Part shown: piece by piece, positions 1 through 5,722 of the stretch
How the letters are laid out: every line of letters begins with the position of its first letter
Numbering within the stretch: the first letter of the stretch is position 1
NCBI GenBank assembly: GCA_005888335.1
Contig: VAWY01000267.1
Span: forward strand, 1-5,818
Length of the DNA: 5,818 nucleotides
Origin: Actinomycetota bacterium
GTDB taxonomy: Bacteria; Actinomycetota; Thermoleophilia; Solirubrobacterales; Solirubrobacteraceae
Reading direction: 5' to 3'
The notes under the pieces: generated by a model
Told to the model about the DNA's origin: nothing
Databases searched by the model: none
What the model saw: the letters and a program-made list of their open reading frames with translations, nothing else
Program-made: the position numbers and the translations under genes

Positions 1-387
1 CCGAGGCATGACGAGGCTCGCGATGATGCTGACTTCCCGGTCGACGATCTCCTCGACGACGCCCGCAGGTCGGCGGCCCTTTACATCGGCGGCTTGGGCG
101 CCCGCGGCAAGAACTTCTACAACGAGATCGTCGGCCGGGCGGGCTTCGCCGACGCCGCCCGGACGATCCAGGACCACTACCTCGACGGCCGCAAGGACGA
201 GGCGGCCGCTGCCGTGCCCCGCGAGCTGCTCGACCGCCTGCACCTGATCGGCCCCGCCGGTCACGTCCGCGAACGCGTCGCCGCCTTCCGCGCGGCTGGG
301 GTCACGACGCTGATGGCCGAGCCCGCCGGCGAGGACCCCGTCAGGACGATCGAGCGCCTGCGCCAGATCGTCGACGAGACCGCCTGA
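1..387 (+). CDS. LLM-class F420-dependent oxidoreductase, C-terminal part (5' end outside window)
   Basis: Partial gene: the frame is open from base 1 and ends at TGA 385-387, so only the last ~128 residues are present. Residues ALYIGGLGARGKNFYNEIV (about positions 27-45 of the visible part), then IQDHYLDGRKDEAAAAVP and LIGPAGHVRERVAAFRAAGV, match my memory of the C-terminal end of actinobacterial luciferase-like (TIM-barrel) oxidoreductases that use coenzyme F420, such as the Rv3520c type. The LIGP...R.R...AGVTTL stretch is the usual last strand/helix of that fold. The substrate cannot be told from this fragment. TTG or ATG codons inside the window are not the true start. The next gene starts 33 nt downstream on the same strand, so this is probably the upstream member of an operon with the acyl-CoA ligase. 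The first ~13 visible residues are unusually Asp/Arg-rich. FMN rather than F420 use cannot be excluded. Confidence 0.85.
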   Translation, partial: PRHDEARDDADFPVDDLLDDARRSAALYIGGLGARGKNFYNEIVGRAGFADAARTIQDHYLDGRKDEAAAAVPRELLDRLHLIGPAGHVRERVAAFRAAGVTTLMAEPAGEDPVRTIERLRQIVDETA

Positions 388-408
388 GCCGAACACCACG
401 CGAAAGCG

Positions 409-414
409 AAGGAG
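409..414 (+). promoter_or_regulatory. Shine-Dalgarno of the acyl-CoA ligase gene
   Basis: AAGGAG lies 5 nt before the ATG at 420, in an A-rich stretch that stands out from the surrounding G+C-rich sequence. It fixes the start of the ligase at 420 rather than at a later in-frame ATG (480). The gap to the preceding stop is only 32 nt and shows no promoter or terminator. Confidence 0.8.
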
Positions 415-419
415 AGAAG

Positions 420-2183
420 ATGTCTGCAGTCGCCGAGGAACGTCCGGACGCCGTCGAGCCGGCGCCGGGCGCCACGACCATGTGCGAGGCGTTCCAGGCC
501 GTCGCTCGGCGCTACGCCGACCAGGTGGCGCTGCGCAACGCCGACGGTTCGGTCGAGATCACGTTTGCGCAGTACGCCGAGCGGGTGCGCGGCATCGCCG
601 CCGGCCTGGCGGCGCTCGGCGTCCGCCGCGGGGACACCGTCGGGCTCATGATGAGCAACCGTCCGGAGTTCCACCTCTGCGACACCGCCGCCTTCCATCT
701 CGGCGCCACCCCGTTCTCGCTCTACAACACGCTCGCTCGCGACCAGCTCGCGCACGTCCTCGACAACGCCGACTGCCGCGTCGTGATCGCGGAGCCGGAG
801 TACCTCAGGCGGCTGCGCGCAGCGCGCGGGGAGCACGGCGAGCCGACCGTGCTCGTCGACGTCGAGTCCCTGGATGAGCTCGAGCAGCGCGGTGAGCGCG
901 ACTTCGACTTCGAGCGCGCCTGGCGGGCGGTCGAGGCGGACGACGTCCTGACGCTCATCTACACGTCGGGCACGACTGGACCGTCGAAGGGCGTGGAGAT
1001 CACGCACGCCAACATGCTCGCCGAGTGCCGCGCGGTGGCCTCGGTGCTCCCCGTCCGGCCGGGTGCGCGGATCACCTCGTACCTGCCATCGGCGCACATC
1101 GCCGATCGCTGGTCGGCGCACTACAACCAGATCGTGTTCGGGATCCAGATCACCGACGTCGCCGACCCGCGGCAGATCGCCGCCGTGCTGCCGCAGCTCA
1201 AGCCGACGATCTGGGGCGGCGTCCCGCGCGTGCTCGAGAAGCTCAAGGCCGGCTTCGAGGCGCAGCTCGCCAACGAGCCCGACGAGCAGCGGCGCCGCGC
1301 CGTCGAGGAGGCCATCGAGACCGGCCGCGAGAAGGTCCGCCTCGAGCAGGCGCGCCGGCCGGTGCCCGAGGAGCTCGCCCGTCGGCACGCGGCCGCCGAC
1401 GAGCAGGTGCTGTCCCAGCTCCGCGCGAGGCTCGGGCTCGACGAGGCGGAGTGGATCCTCGTCGGCGCCGCGCCGATGTCGCGCGACCTGCACGAGTTCC
1501 TGCTCGCGCTCGGGCTGCCGGTCGTCGAGCTGTACGGCATGTCCGAGGCGTCGTGCGTGCTCACGGTCTGCCACCCCGCCGAGGTCAAGATCGGCAGCGT
1601 CGGGCGGTCGATTCCGGGCGTTGAGCTGCGCGTGGCGGAGGACGGCGAGCTTCTCGCGTGCGGACCCACCGTGATGCGCGGCTACCGGCGCCAGCCGGAC
1701 AAGACCGCCGAGGCGATCGACGCCGACGGCTGGCTGCACACCGGCGACGTGGTGACCGTCGACGACGACGGGCACGTTCGGATCGTCGATCGCAAGAAGG
1801 AGCTGATCATCAACGCCGCCGGCAAGAACATGTCGCCGGCGAACATCGAGCAGGAGCTCAAGTCGGCGTGCCCGCTCATCGGCCAGGCCGCGGTGATCGG
1901 GGACGCGCGCCCCTACAACGTCGCACTGCTCGTAGTCGACCCGGACCTCGCCCGAGGGCGGGCCCACGACGACGTCCTCGCCGAGATCCGCGATGGCGTC
2001 GCGCGGGCCAACGAGCGGCTCTCGCGAGTGGAGCAGATCAAGCGTTACGAGGTCCTCGCCGACGAGTGGCTGCCCGGCGGCGACGAGCTCACCCCGACGA
2101 TGAAGCTCAAGCGCAAGCCCATCGCCGACAAGTACGCGGACACCATCGAGCGCCTCTACGCCCAACCGCGCGCGGAGAGCTAG
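420..2183 (+). CDS. long-chain fatty-acyl-CoA ligase (AMP-forming, FadD/FadD15-like)
   Basis: Complete 587-aa ANL-superfamily adenylate-forming enzyme, expected to activate fatty acids: fatty acid + ATP + CoA to acyl-CoA + AMP + PPi, in the cytoplasm or at the inner membrane face. Visible motifs are the P-loop YTSGTTGPSKG (residues 181-191), LPSAHIADR (222-230, characteristic of the long-chain type), LYGMSEAS (371-378), GWLHTGD (437-443), VRIVDRKKELII (453-464, with the hinge region) and the C-terminal PTMKLKRK (559-566), where K562 is the probable catalytic lysine. The charged helical stretch at about 277-335 is usual for eukaryote-like/FadD15-type ligases of about 600 aa. Chain-length preference cannot be read, and a bile-acid or sterol side-chain substrate is possible. 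The oxidoreductase lies just upstream and a TetR regulator follows 3 nt after the stop, so all three are probably co-transcribed. No lesion or missing key residue was seen. Confidence 0.95.
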   Translation: MSAVAEERPDAVEPAPGATTMCEAFQAVARRYADQVALRNADGSVEITFAQYAERVRGIAAGLAALGVRRGDTVGLMMSNRPEFHLCDTAAFHLGATPFSLYNTLARDQLAHVLDNADCRVVIAEPEYLRRLRAARGEHGEPTVLVDVESLDELEQRGERDFDFERAWRAVEADDVLTLIYTSGTTGPSKGVEITHANMLAECRAVASVLPVRPGARITSYLPSAHIADRWSAHYNQIVFGIQITDVADPRQIAAVLPQLKPTIWGGVPRVLEKLKAGFEAQLANEPDEQRRRAVEEAIETGREKVRLEQARRPVPEELARRHAAADEQVLSQLRARLGLDEAEWILVGAAPMSRDLHEFLLALGLPVVELYGMSEASCVLTVCHPAEVKIGSVGRSIPGVELRVAEDGELLACGPTVMRGYRRQPDKTAEAIDADGWLHTGDVVTVDDDGHVRIVDRKKELIINAAGKNMSPANIEQELKSACPLIGQAAVIGDARPYNVALLVVDPDLARGRAHDDVLAEIRDGVARANERLSRVEQIKRYEVLADEWLPGGDELTPTMKLKRKPIADKYADTIERLYAQPRAES

Positions 2184-2186
2184 ACG

Positions 2187-2819
2187 ATGGCCTCGGTCAC
2201 GCGCAGGCCGCACAGCGATCGCGCGGCGCGACGCGGGGAGATCGGCCGCCGCCTGCTCGTCGCGGTCGAGAAGCTGCTCGCCGACGGCGAGAGCTTCACC
2301 GAGGTCAGCGTCGAGCGGCTCGTGACCGAGGCGGGGATCTCCAGGTCGACGTTCTACGTCTACTTCGAGGACAAGGGCGACCTCCTTCAGGCGCTCACGG
2401 CGGACGTCATGATCGAGGTCATCGACGCGGCGCGCGCCTGGTGGGCGCTTCCCGCCGACGCCGACCGGGCCGACCTCGACACGGCGATGCGGGGGATCGT
2501 CGCGGCATACCGCGGCCGCATGACCCTCATGGCGGCCGCCGTCGACGCGACGTCGTATGACGCGCGCGTGCGCGAGCGGTTCGGCGAGCTCATCCAGCTC
2601 GCCCAACGCGAGCTCGCCTCGCACATCGCCGACGGTCAGAAGCGGGGCTTCGTGCGCGCGGACATCGACGCCGCGCCGGTCGCCGGGTGGCTGACGTGGA
2701 TGGCCGAGCGCGGCCTGTACCAGCTCGTGCGCTTCGCCGACGACGAGGCGACCGTCGAGCGCCTGACGCGCGCGCTGTCGGCGATCGTCTGGAACACCCT
2801 CTACGAGGGCGCGCGATGA
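2187..2819 (+). CDS. TetR/AcrR-family transcriptional regulator, EthR-like
   Basis: Complete 210-aa protein. The N-terminal DNA-binding domain is at about residues 17-65, with the helix-turn-helix VERLVTEAGISRSTFYVYF (42-60) followed by the typical EDKGDLL. The C-terminal ligand domain resembles that of Mycobacterium EthR as I remember it: WMAERGLYQLVRF (171-183) and the very end IVWNTLYEGAR (200-210) match EthR's NERTLFASF and ...SIYGENR. Proteins of this family repress nearby genes and release DNA on binding a hydrophobic ligand. GGAGAG at 2174-2179, inside the ligase's last codons, is spaced 7 nt from the ATG, and the start is only 3 nt after the ligase stop, so translation is probably coupled. 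Being last in the operon, it may feed back on the ligase and oxidoreductase genes. The ligand is unknown; acyl-CoA or fatty acid is a guess from context. No operator palindrome was found in the short intergenic gaps, and the operon promoter is outside the window. Confidence 0.9.
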   Translation: MASVTRRPHSDRAARRGEIGRRLLVAVEKLLADGESFTEVSVERLVTEAGISRSTFYVYFEDKGDLLQALTADVMIEVIDAARAWWALPADADRADLDTAMRGIVAAYRGRMTLMAAAVDATSYDARVRERFGELIQLAQRELASHIADGQKRGFVRADIDAAPVAGWLTWMAERGLYQLVRFADDEATVERLTRALSAIVWNTLYEGAR

Positions 2820-2914
2820 AAGCGCGCGGACGCGATGGTCGCGCGGGGCTACGGCGTGCTCTCCCCCGGCGCCGCCAGGGCCCGCCTCAAAGACGCCCTT
2901 GCCGCGATCCGGCA

Positions 2915-2943
2915 TTCGGGAGCCGCGCTTTGCGGCGCCCGAA
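2915..2943. terminator. hairpin between convergent genes, probable bidirectional terminator
   Basis: TTCGGGAGCCGC (2915-2926) and GCGGCGCCCGAA (2932-2943) form a 12-position stem with one A/G mismatch and a 5-nt loop, GCTTT. It lies in the 146-nt gap between the TetR stop (2819) and the stop of the small protein on the other strand (2966), where a shared terminator is expected. Neither side has a T-tract, so it is not a classical intrinsic terminator, though U-less hairpins are often proposed in high-GC actinobacteria. Two weaker perfect stems lie nearby: GCGCGC 2809-2814 with 2822-2827, and CGCGA/TCGCG at 2831-2843. I see no convincing gene in 2820-2965. Confidence 0.5.
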
Positions 2944-2965
2944 GGCCGATCCGTGAGCCGGGCTA

Positions 2966-3190
2966 CTACGTCGAGAGCGGAGCGACGATTCGGGCGGCGA
3001 GGTCCGGCGGGCAGCCGCGGTCGACAAGCTCGAGCAGGTCGTGCAGTTCGACGCGCGCGTCGCCGGCAAGCTCGTCCGCGAGCGACGCGTCGAAGCCTGC
3101 GCGCATCAGGATCCTGCGCCGCCAGGCCTCGACGTCGTGGGGAACCTCGCGCGGGTGGCTGCGGTTCAGACGGCCTTCCATGTCGTTCAC
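2966..3190 (-). CDS. small acidic protein of unknown function, third gene of the sigma/anti-sigma cassette
   Basis: A 74-aa reading frame from GTG 3190, or 71 aa from the in-frame ATG at 3181. Upstream signals are ambiguous: AGGAG (3208-3204) is 13 nt before the GTG, whereas GGGTG (3192-3188) is 6 nt before the ATG. The core is VEAWRRRILMRAGFDASLA, then a short helix, then ELHDLLELVDRGCPPDLAARI. This looks like two or three amphipathic helices with one conserved-looking Cys in DRGCPP, and no membrane segment or signal peptide. I recall similar short proteins in actinobacteria ('AGFD..LA', 'LLELVDRGCPP.LAARI.AP') but no assigned function. It starts 10 nt after the anti-sigma stop on the same strand, so it is probably co-transcribed with it. 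A protein-protein role with the sigma or anti-sigma factor is conceivable but only inferred from position. Confidence 0.75.
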   Translation of the reverse strand: MNDMEGRLNRSHPREVPHDVEAWRRRILMRAGFDASLADELAGDARVELHDLLELVDRGCPPDLAARIVAPLST

Positions 3191-3200
3191 CCGACGGCTG

Positions 3201-3428
3201 CTACTCCTGGGCGACCAGGTCGCGCAGGCTCTCGTGGTCGTCGCGGCACGCCGGGCAGCCCTGCAGGTGCTCGCGCATCCCGGGCAGGCGCGCGTCGGCG
3301 TCCTCGCCGGCCAACTCGAGGTCGACGTACTGGTCGAGCAACTCGAAGCACTCCTCGCAGCTGACCTCGGGGCGGCTCGGCCCGAGCAGCCCGGCGATGA
3401 GGTCTCGGTGTCGGTGGTCGGTACTCAC
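3201..3428 (-). CDS. zinc-finger (ZAS/zf-HC2-type) anti-sigma factor
   Basis: A complete 75-aa soluble protein. It carries the zinc-binding HX3CX2C motif as HLQGCPAC (H54, C58, C61), with upstream cysteines in CEEC (C24, C27) that can supply the fourth ligand. The pattern C..CFELLDQYVDLELAG then REHL..CPAC..DHESLR is typical of short cytoplasmic anti-sigma factors that hold an ECF sigma factor inactive. Some members release the sigma factor on thiol oxidation. There is no transmembrane segment, so it is not a membrane-tethered sensor. The GTG start overlaps the sigma factor's TGA by the sequence GTGA (3428-3425), and GGAGG (3439-3435) is 6 nt upstream, so the two are translationally coupled and likely made in a fixed ratio. 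Redox sensing is possible from the Cys content but not shown. Confidence 0.88.
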   Translation of the reverse strand: MSTDHRHRDLIAGLLGPSRPEVSCEECFELLDQYVDLELAGEDADARLPGMREHLQGCPACRDDHESLRDLVAQE

Positions 3429-4162
3429 GTTCCACCTCCCGTGGGGCCATGGTCGTCAAGTGTGTAGCCGGCGTCCGCCAGCGCTGAGCGCAGCTTGCGG
3501 CGGGCGTCGTGCAGGGTCTTGTAGAGGGCGCCGCGCGTCGTGCCCAGGCGCTCGGAGAGCACGTCGATCGGGACGCCGTTGAGCGCGAGCGCCGAGAACA
3601 CCTTGCGCTGGTGCGGGGTCAGCTCGGTCTCGACGGCGTCACGGATCGCACGCAGCAGCTCGACCTCCTCGACCACCTTTTGCGTGCCGGGCGAGGCGTC
3701 GGCGATCAGCGGCCAGGATTCGGGGTCGAGCCCGACTTCCCGGCCTTGCCACGCCCGCCGGCGAGCCTTCACCCCGGCCTCGAGCAGGACGAACTTGTAC
3801 GCCCAGGTCGTGAAGCGGCTCGCGCCGCGGAACGTGTCGAGCTTGGCGAGGATCGCGACCAGCGCGTCGTCGGCGGCCTGCGTCGCGAGGTCGCGCAGGT
3901 CGTCGCCGCTGAGAGGGGCCAGCGTGTCCTTGCGGCGCGCGAGCTCGTGTCGGGCACCGCGGATCAGCATCGCGTGCAATTCGGCGATGGCGGCGTCGCG
4001 CACGGCCGGCGGGCCCTGGAGGGCGTCCAGCCAGGCCTGTGACTCGTCCGCGACCACTTGCCGCTTGTGTGCCGCCCCGCGGTGCACCGTGGCCCGAGGA
4101 TAGGCAGGCGGCGTCGCGCGCCGGTTGCGCGCGAAGCCTTCTCTGGCATCAAGAAGGGGCAT
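3425..4162 (-). CDS. ECF-like sigma-70 family RNA polymerase sigma factor
   Basis: Group-4 style sigma factor with only regions 2 and 4, expected to direct RNA polymerase to a small regulon when released by its anti-sigma partner. Counted from ATG 4162 (245 aa), region 2 lies at about residues 58-137, including LRDLATQAADDALVAILAKL and FRGASRFTTWAYKFVL. Region 4 is at about 179-228, with ELTPHQRKVFSALALNGVPI and a helix-turn-helix in LSERLGTTRGALYKTLHDARRKL. The start is uncertain. The frame is open up to 4264. ATG 4162 has AAGG only 2 nt before it, which is too close. GTG codons at 4087 and 4057 would give 220 and 210 aa, and the 4057 start (VVADESQAWLDAL) best fits the family's usual length as I recall it. 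The residues before it are low-complexity and basic. The downstream anti-sigma gene overlaps its stop. Confidence 0.88.
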   Translation of the reverse strand: MPLLDAREGFARNRRATPPAYPRATVHRGAAHKRQVVADESQAWLDALQGPPAVRDAAIAELHAMLIRGARHELARRKDTLAPLSGDDLRDLATQAADDALVAILAKLDTFRGASRFTTWAYKFVLLEAGVKARRRAWQGREVGLDPESWPLIADASPGTQKVVEEVELLRAIRDAVETELTPHQRKVFSALALNGVPIDVLSERLGTTRGALYKTLHDARRKLRSALADAGYTLDDHGPTGGGT

Positions 4163-4182
4163 CACCTTCGTTTGCGACAGCA

Positions 4183-4206
4183 CGCGCGGCGTTCTTACGC
4201 CTCGCG
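4183..4206 (-). promoter_or_regulatory. stem-loop in the leader upstream of the sigma factor gene
   Basis: On the + strand, CGCG-C-GGCGT (4183-4192), loop TCTT, then ACGCC-T-CGCG (4197-4206) form nine base pairs with one internal mismatch. It lies in the 113-nt gap between the WS/DGAT stop (4276) and the earliest ATG of the sigma gene (4162). It is followed on its right by a second possible stem, CGGCTG (4205-4210) with CAGCCG (4225-4230), which shares two bases with it. It may end the WS/DGAT transcript or act in the leader of the sigma mRNA. No T-tract follows on the - strand, so the role is open. Confidence 0.35.
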
Positions 4207-4255
4207 GCTGCTTTCGCGCCGCTTCAGCCGTCGCAGGTGGTCGCCGGCTGGCTCC

Positions 4256-4278
4256 CCGCGTCAACTAGTGCCGCGTCA
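4256..4278. repeat. short direct repeat CCGCGTCA x2, 15-nt period
   Basis: CCGCGTCA occurs at 4256-4263 and again at 4271-4278, separated by ACTAGTG. The right copy contains the WS/DGAT stop codon. On the - strand the left copy gives TTGACG (4264-4259), which resembles a -35 hexamer, but no -10 box is seen 16-19 nt downstream of it. It could be a tandem regulator-binding site upstream of the sigma gene or chance in G+C-rich DNA. Confidence 0.3.
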
Positions 4279-5715
4279 GGCAACGTTCGCCCCGTTTCGG
4301 CGGGCGCTCGTCACCTGACGCAGCACCAGGTCTCCGGCGCGGCTTCGTAGCTCGAGCTCCTGCAGCGCTTCGCCCGCGTAGACGGCCAGGCGTTGCAGGT
4401 GGGGCAATGAGTCGCGGTCGCCGACGAATCCGATCGTGAAGGCGCCGGAGATCGTGAAGGCGGCGATGAACAGCCCGACGCCGTGGTAGATCAGGGCGAG
4501 CGGGGCGAGCGACTCGAGCCGCGTGCCGGCGAGGTACTGCGGCTCGATCGGGCCCGGGACGTTGGAGACGCTGACGTTGTAGGGCGGTGGGAGGTGGCCC
4601 GCGAGGGGCGTGAGCTGCTGCGCGATGAACGGACCCATGAACAGCGCGGCCTGGTTCTCCACGACGCTGCGGTCGAGGCGCGACAGCGAGTCTTTGGCGA
4701 GGGTGCTCGAGCGGCGGATGGCCGCGAGGCGCTCGACGGGGTCGGCGACGTCGGTGCACAGCTTCATCACCGTCATCGTGAACGCGTTCGTGCTGGCGTC
4801 GTCGTCGCCGACGCGGATGCTGACCGGAGTCCCGGCCACCAGGCTGCGGTCGGGGAGCGCGTCGAGATCGTCCAGGTAGCGACGCAGGCCGCCGGCGCAG
4901 ATCGCGAGGAAGACGTCGTTGATCGTCACGCCCGCTGCGGTGGCGATGGCACGGATGCGGGCGAAGTCGTAGGTCTGCGTGGCGATGCGTCGCTGCTGGC
5001 CGATCGGCCCATTGAGCGGCGAGCGCGGCACGGCGAACGGGGTGGCCCGTGCCGCATCGCCGGCATGCACGGTGTCGCGGGCCATCCGTGCCGCGACCCG
5101 GGTCAGACCGGCGGTGAGCCTGGTTCCTGCGGTCGCGGCGGCGAGCACGCGCCCCGGCGCTGAGCGGCCGTCGCTCGTGCGGGTCCGGTGGCGCGGCCCG
5201 ATCGTCCAGATCGGACGAAGCTCATCGTCGGCAGGGTCGGGCGTGACCATGCCGGTGAAGCGCTTGACGCCGCCGATGCCGTCCATGAGCGCGTGGTGGA
5301 CCTTGAAGTACAAGGCGAAGCGCCCGTCGTCGAGGCCTTCGATGAGGTGCAGCTCCCAGAGCGGCCTGGTCGGGTCGAGCGCCCGCGAGTGCAGCCGGCT
5401 GACGAGCTGGCCGAGCTCGCGCTGGCCGCCCGGGCGCGGAAGCGCGTTGTGGCGGAAGTGGAAGTCCAGATCGATCTCGTCGTCTTCGAGCTCCCGCCAC
5501 GTCGGGGCGACCGCCTTCAACCGCGGGTGCGTGAGGCGGTAGTTGAACGGCGGCTGGAAGTGCCGGATCGCGCGGAACCGGTCGGCGAGCGTCGCGACGA
5601 AGTCGTCGGGTGCGCCGTCCGGCGGCGCGAAGATGCCCAGGGCGGCGACGTGCTGCGGCGTCTGTGTGGAGTCGGCGGTGAGGAACAGCCGGTCGGCGAG
5701 CTTGACGTTCGGCAT
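4276..5715 (-). CDS. WS/DGAT-family O-acyltransferase (wax ester synthase / diacylglycerol acyltransferase)
   Basis: Complete 479-aa protein of the bacterial wax-ester synthase/acyl-CoA:diacylglycerol acyltransferase family, which transfers acyl groups from acyl-CoA to fatty alcohols or diacylglycerol to make storage lipids at the cytoplasmic membrane. Evidence is the active-site motif HHALMDG (residues 140-146, H141 being the presumed catalytic base), the preceding RPLWELHLIEGL (117-128), the TINDVFLA motif (264-271) and SNVPGP (384-389) before the C-terminal YHGVGLFIAAFTISG. The opening MPNVKLADRLFL resembles the family's 'L...D..FL' N-terminus, and the length is normal (about 450-480 aa). 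No strong Shine-Dalgarno precedes ATG 5715; a GGAG in the upstream gene's last codons is 13 nt away, and that gene's stop is 7 nt upstream, so translation may be coupled. Whether it prefers alcohol or diacylglycerol cannot be read. The acyl-CoA ligase on the opposite arm could supply its substrate. Confidence 0.93.
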   Translation of the reverse strand: MPNVKLADRLFLTADSTQTPQHVAALGIFAPPDGAPDDFVATLADRFRAIRHFQPPFNYRLTHPRLKAVAPTWRELEDDEIDLDFHFRHNALPRPGGQRELGQLVSRLHSRALDPTRPLWELHLIEGLDDGRFALYFKVHHALMDGIGGVKRFTGMVTPDPADDELRPIWTIGPRHRTRTSDGRSAPGRVLAAATAGTRLTAGLTRVAARMARDTVHAGDAARATPFAVPRSPLNGPIGQQRRIATQTYDFARIRAIATAAGVTINDVFLAICAGGLRRYLDDLDALPDRSLVAGTPVSIRVGDDDASTNAFTMTVMKLCTDVADPVERLAAIRRSSTLAKDSLSRLDRSVVENQAALFMGPFIAQQLTPLAGHLPPPYNVSVSNVPGPIEPQYLAGTRLESLAPLALIYHGVGLFIAAFTISGAFTIGFVGDRDSLPHLQRLAVYAGEALQELELRSRAGDLVLRQVTSARRNGANVA

Positions 5716-5722
5716 GGCGTGG

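Noticed and set aside
1025..1624. alternative + strand frames inside the ligase gene (also 482-877, 1063-1674, 1658-2560)
   Set aside because: They are Arg-rich shadows in the +1/+2 frames of a complete, motif-bearing enzyme.
261..2915. 884-codon open frame on the - strand opposite the ligase and TetR genes
   Set aside because: It lies antisense to two clearly recognised genes, its product is Arg/Val/Leu/Asp-rich with no family motif, and long antisense frames are expected in such G+C-rich DNA where stops are rare.
2816..2956. 46-codon + strand frame whose ATG overlaps the TetR stop (ATGA)
   Set aside because: The overlap is gene-like, but the product is almost only Arg, Pro, Ala and Gly, and the frame runs through the terminator hairpin; no homologue comes to mind.
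2835..3467. 210-codon + strand frame across the convergent gap and the anti-sigma/small-protein genes
   Set aside because: Most of it is antisense to the better-supported - strand genes. The first ~40 residues look somewhat protein-like but have no clear ribosome site or family match.
4236..4264. TTGACG on the - strand as a -35 box for the sigma gene
   Set aside because: The sequence 16-19 nt downstream is ACCACC-like with no -10 resemblance, so I do not call a promoter.
4483..5163. 226-codon + strand frame opposite WS/DGAT (and another at 5188-5799)
   Set aside because: Both mirror the WS/DGAT codons, have shadow-type composition, no ribosome site and no recognisable domain.
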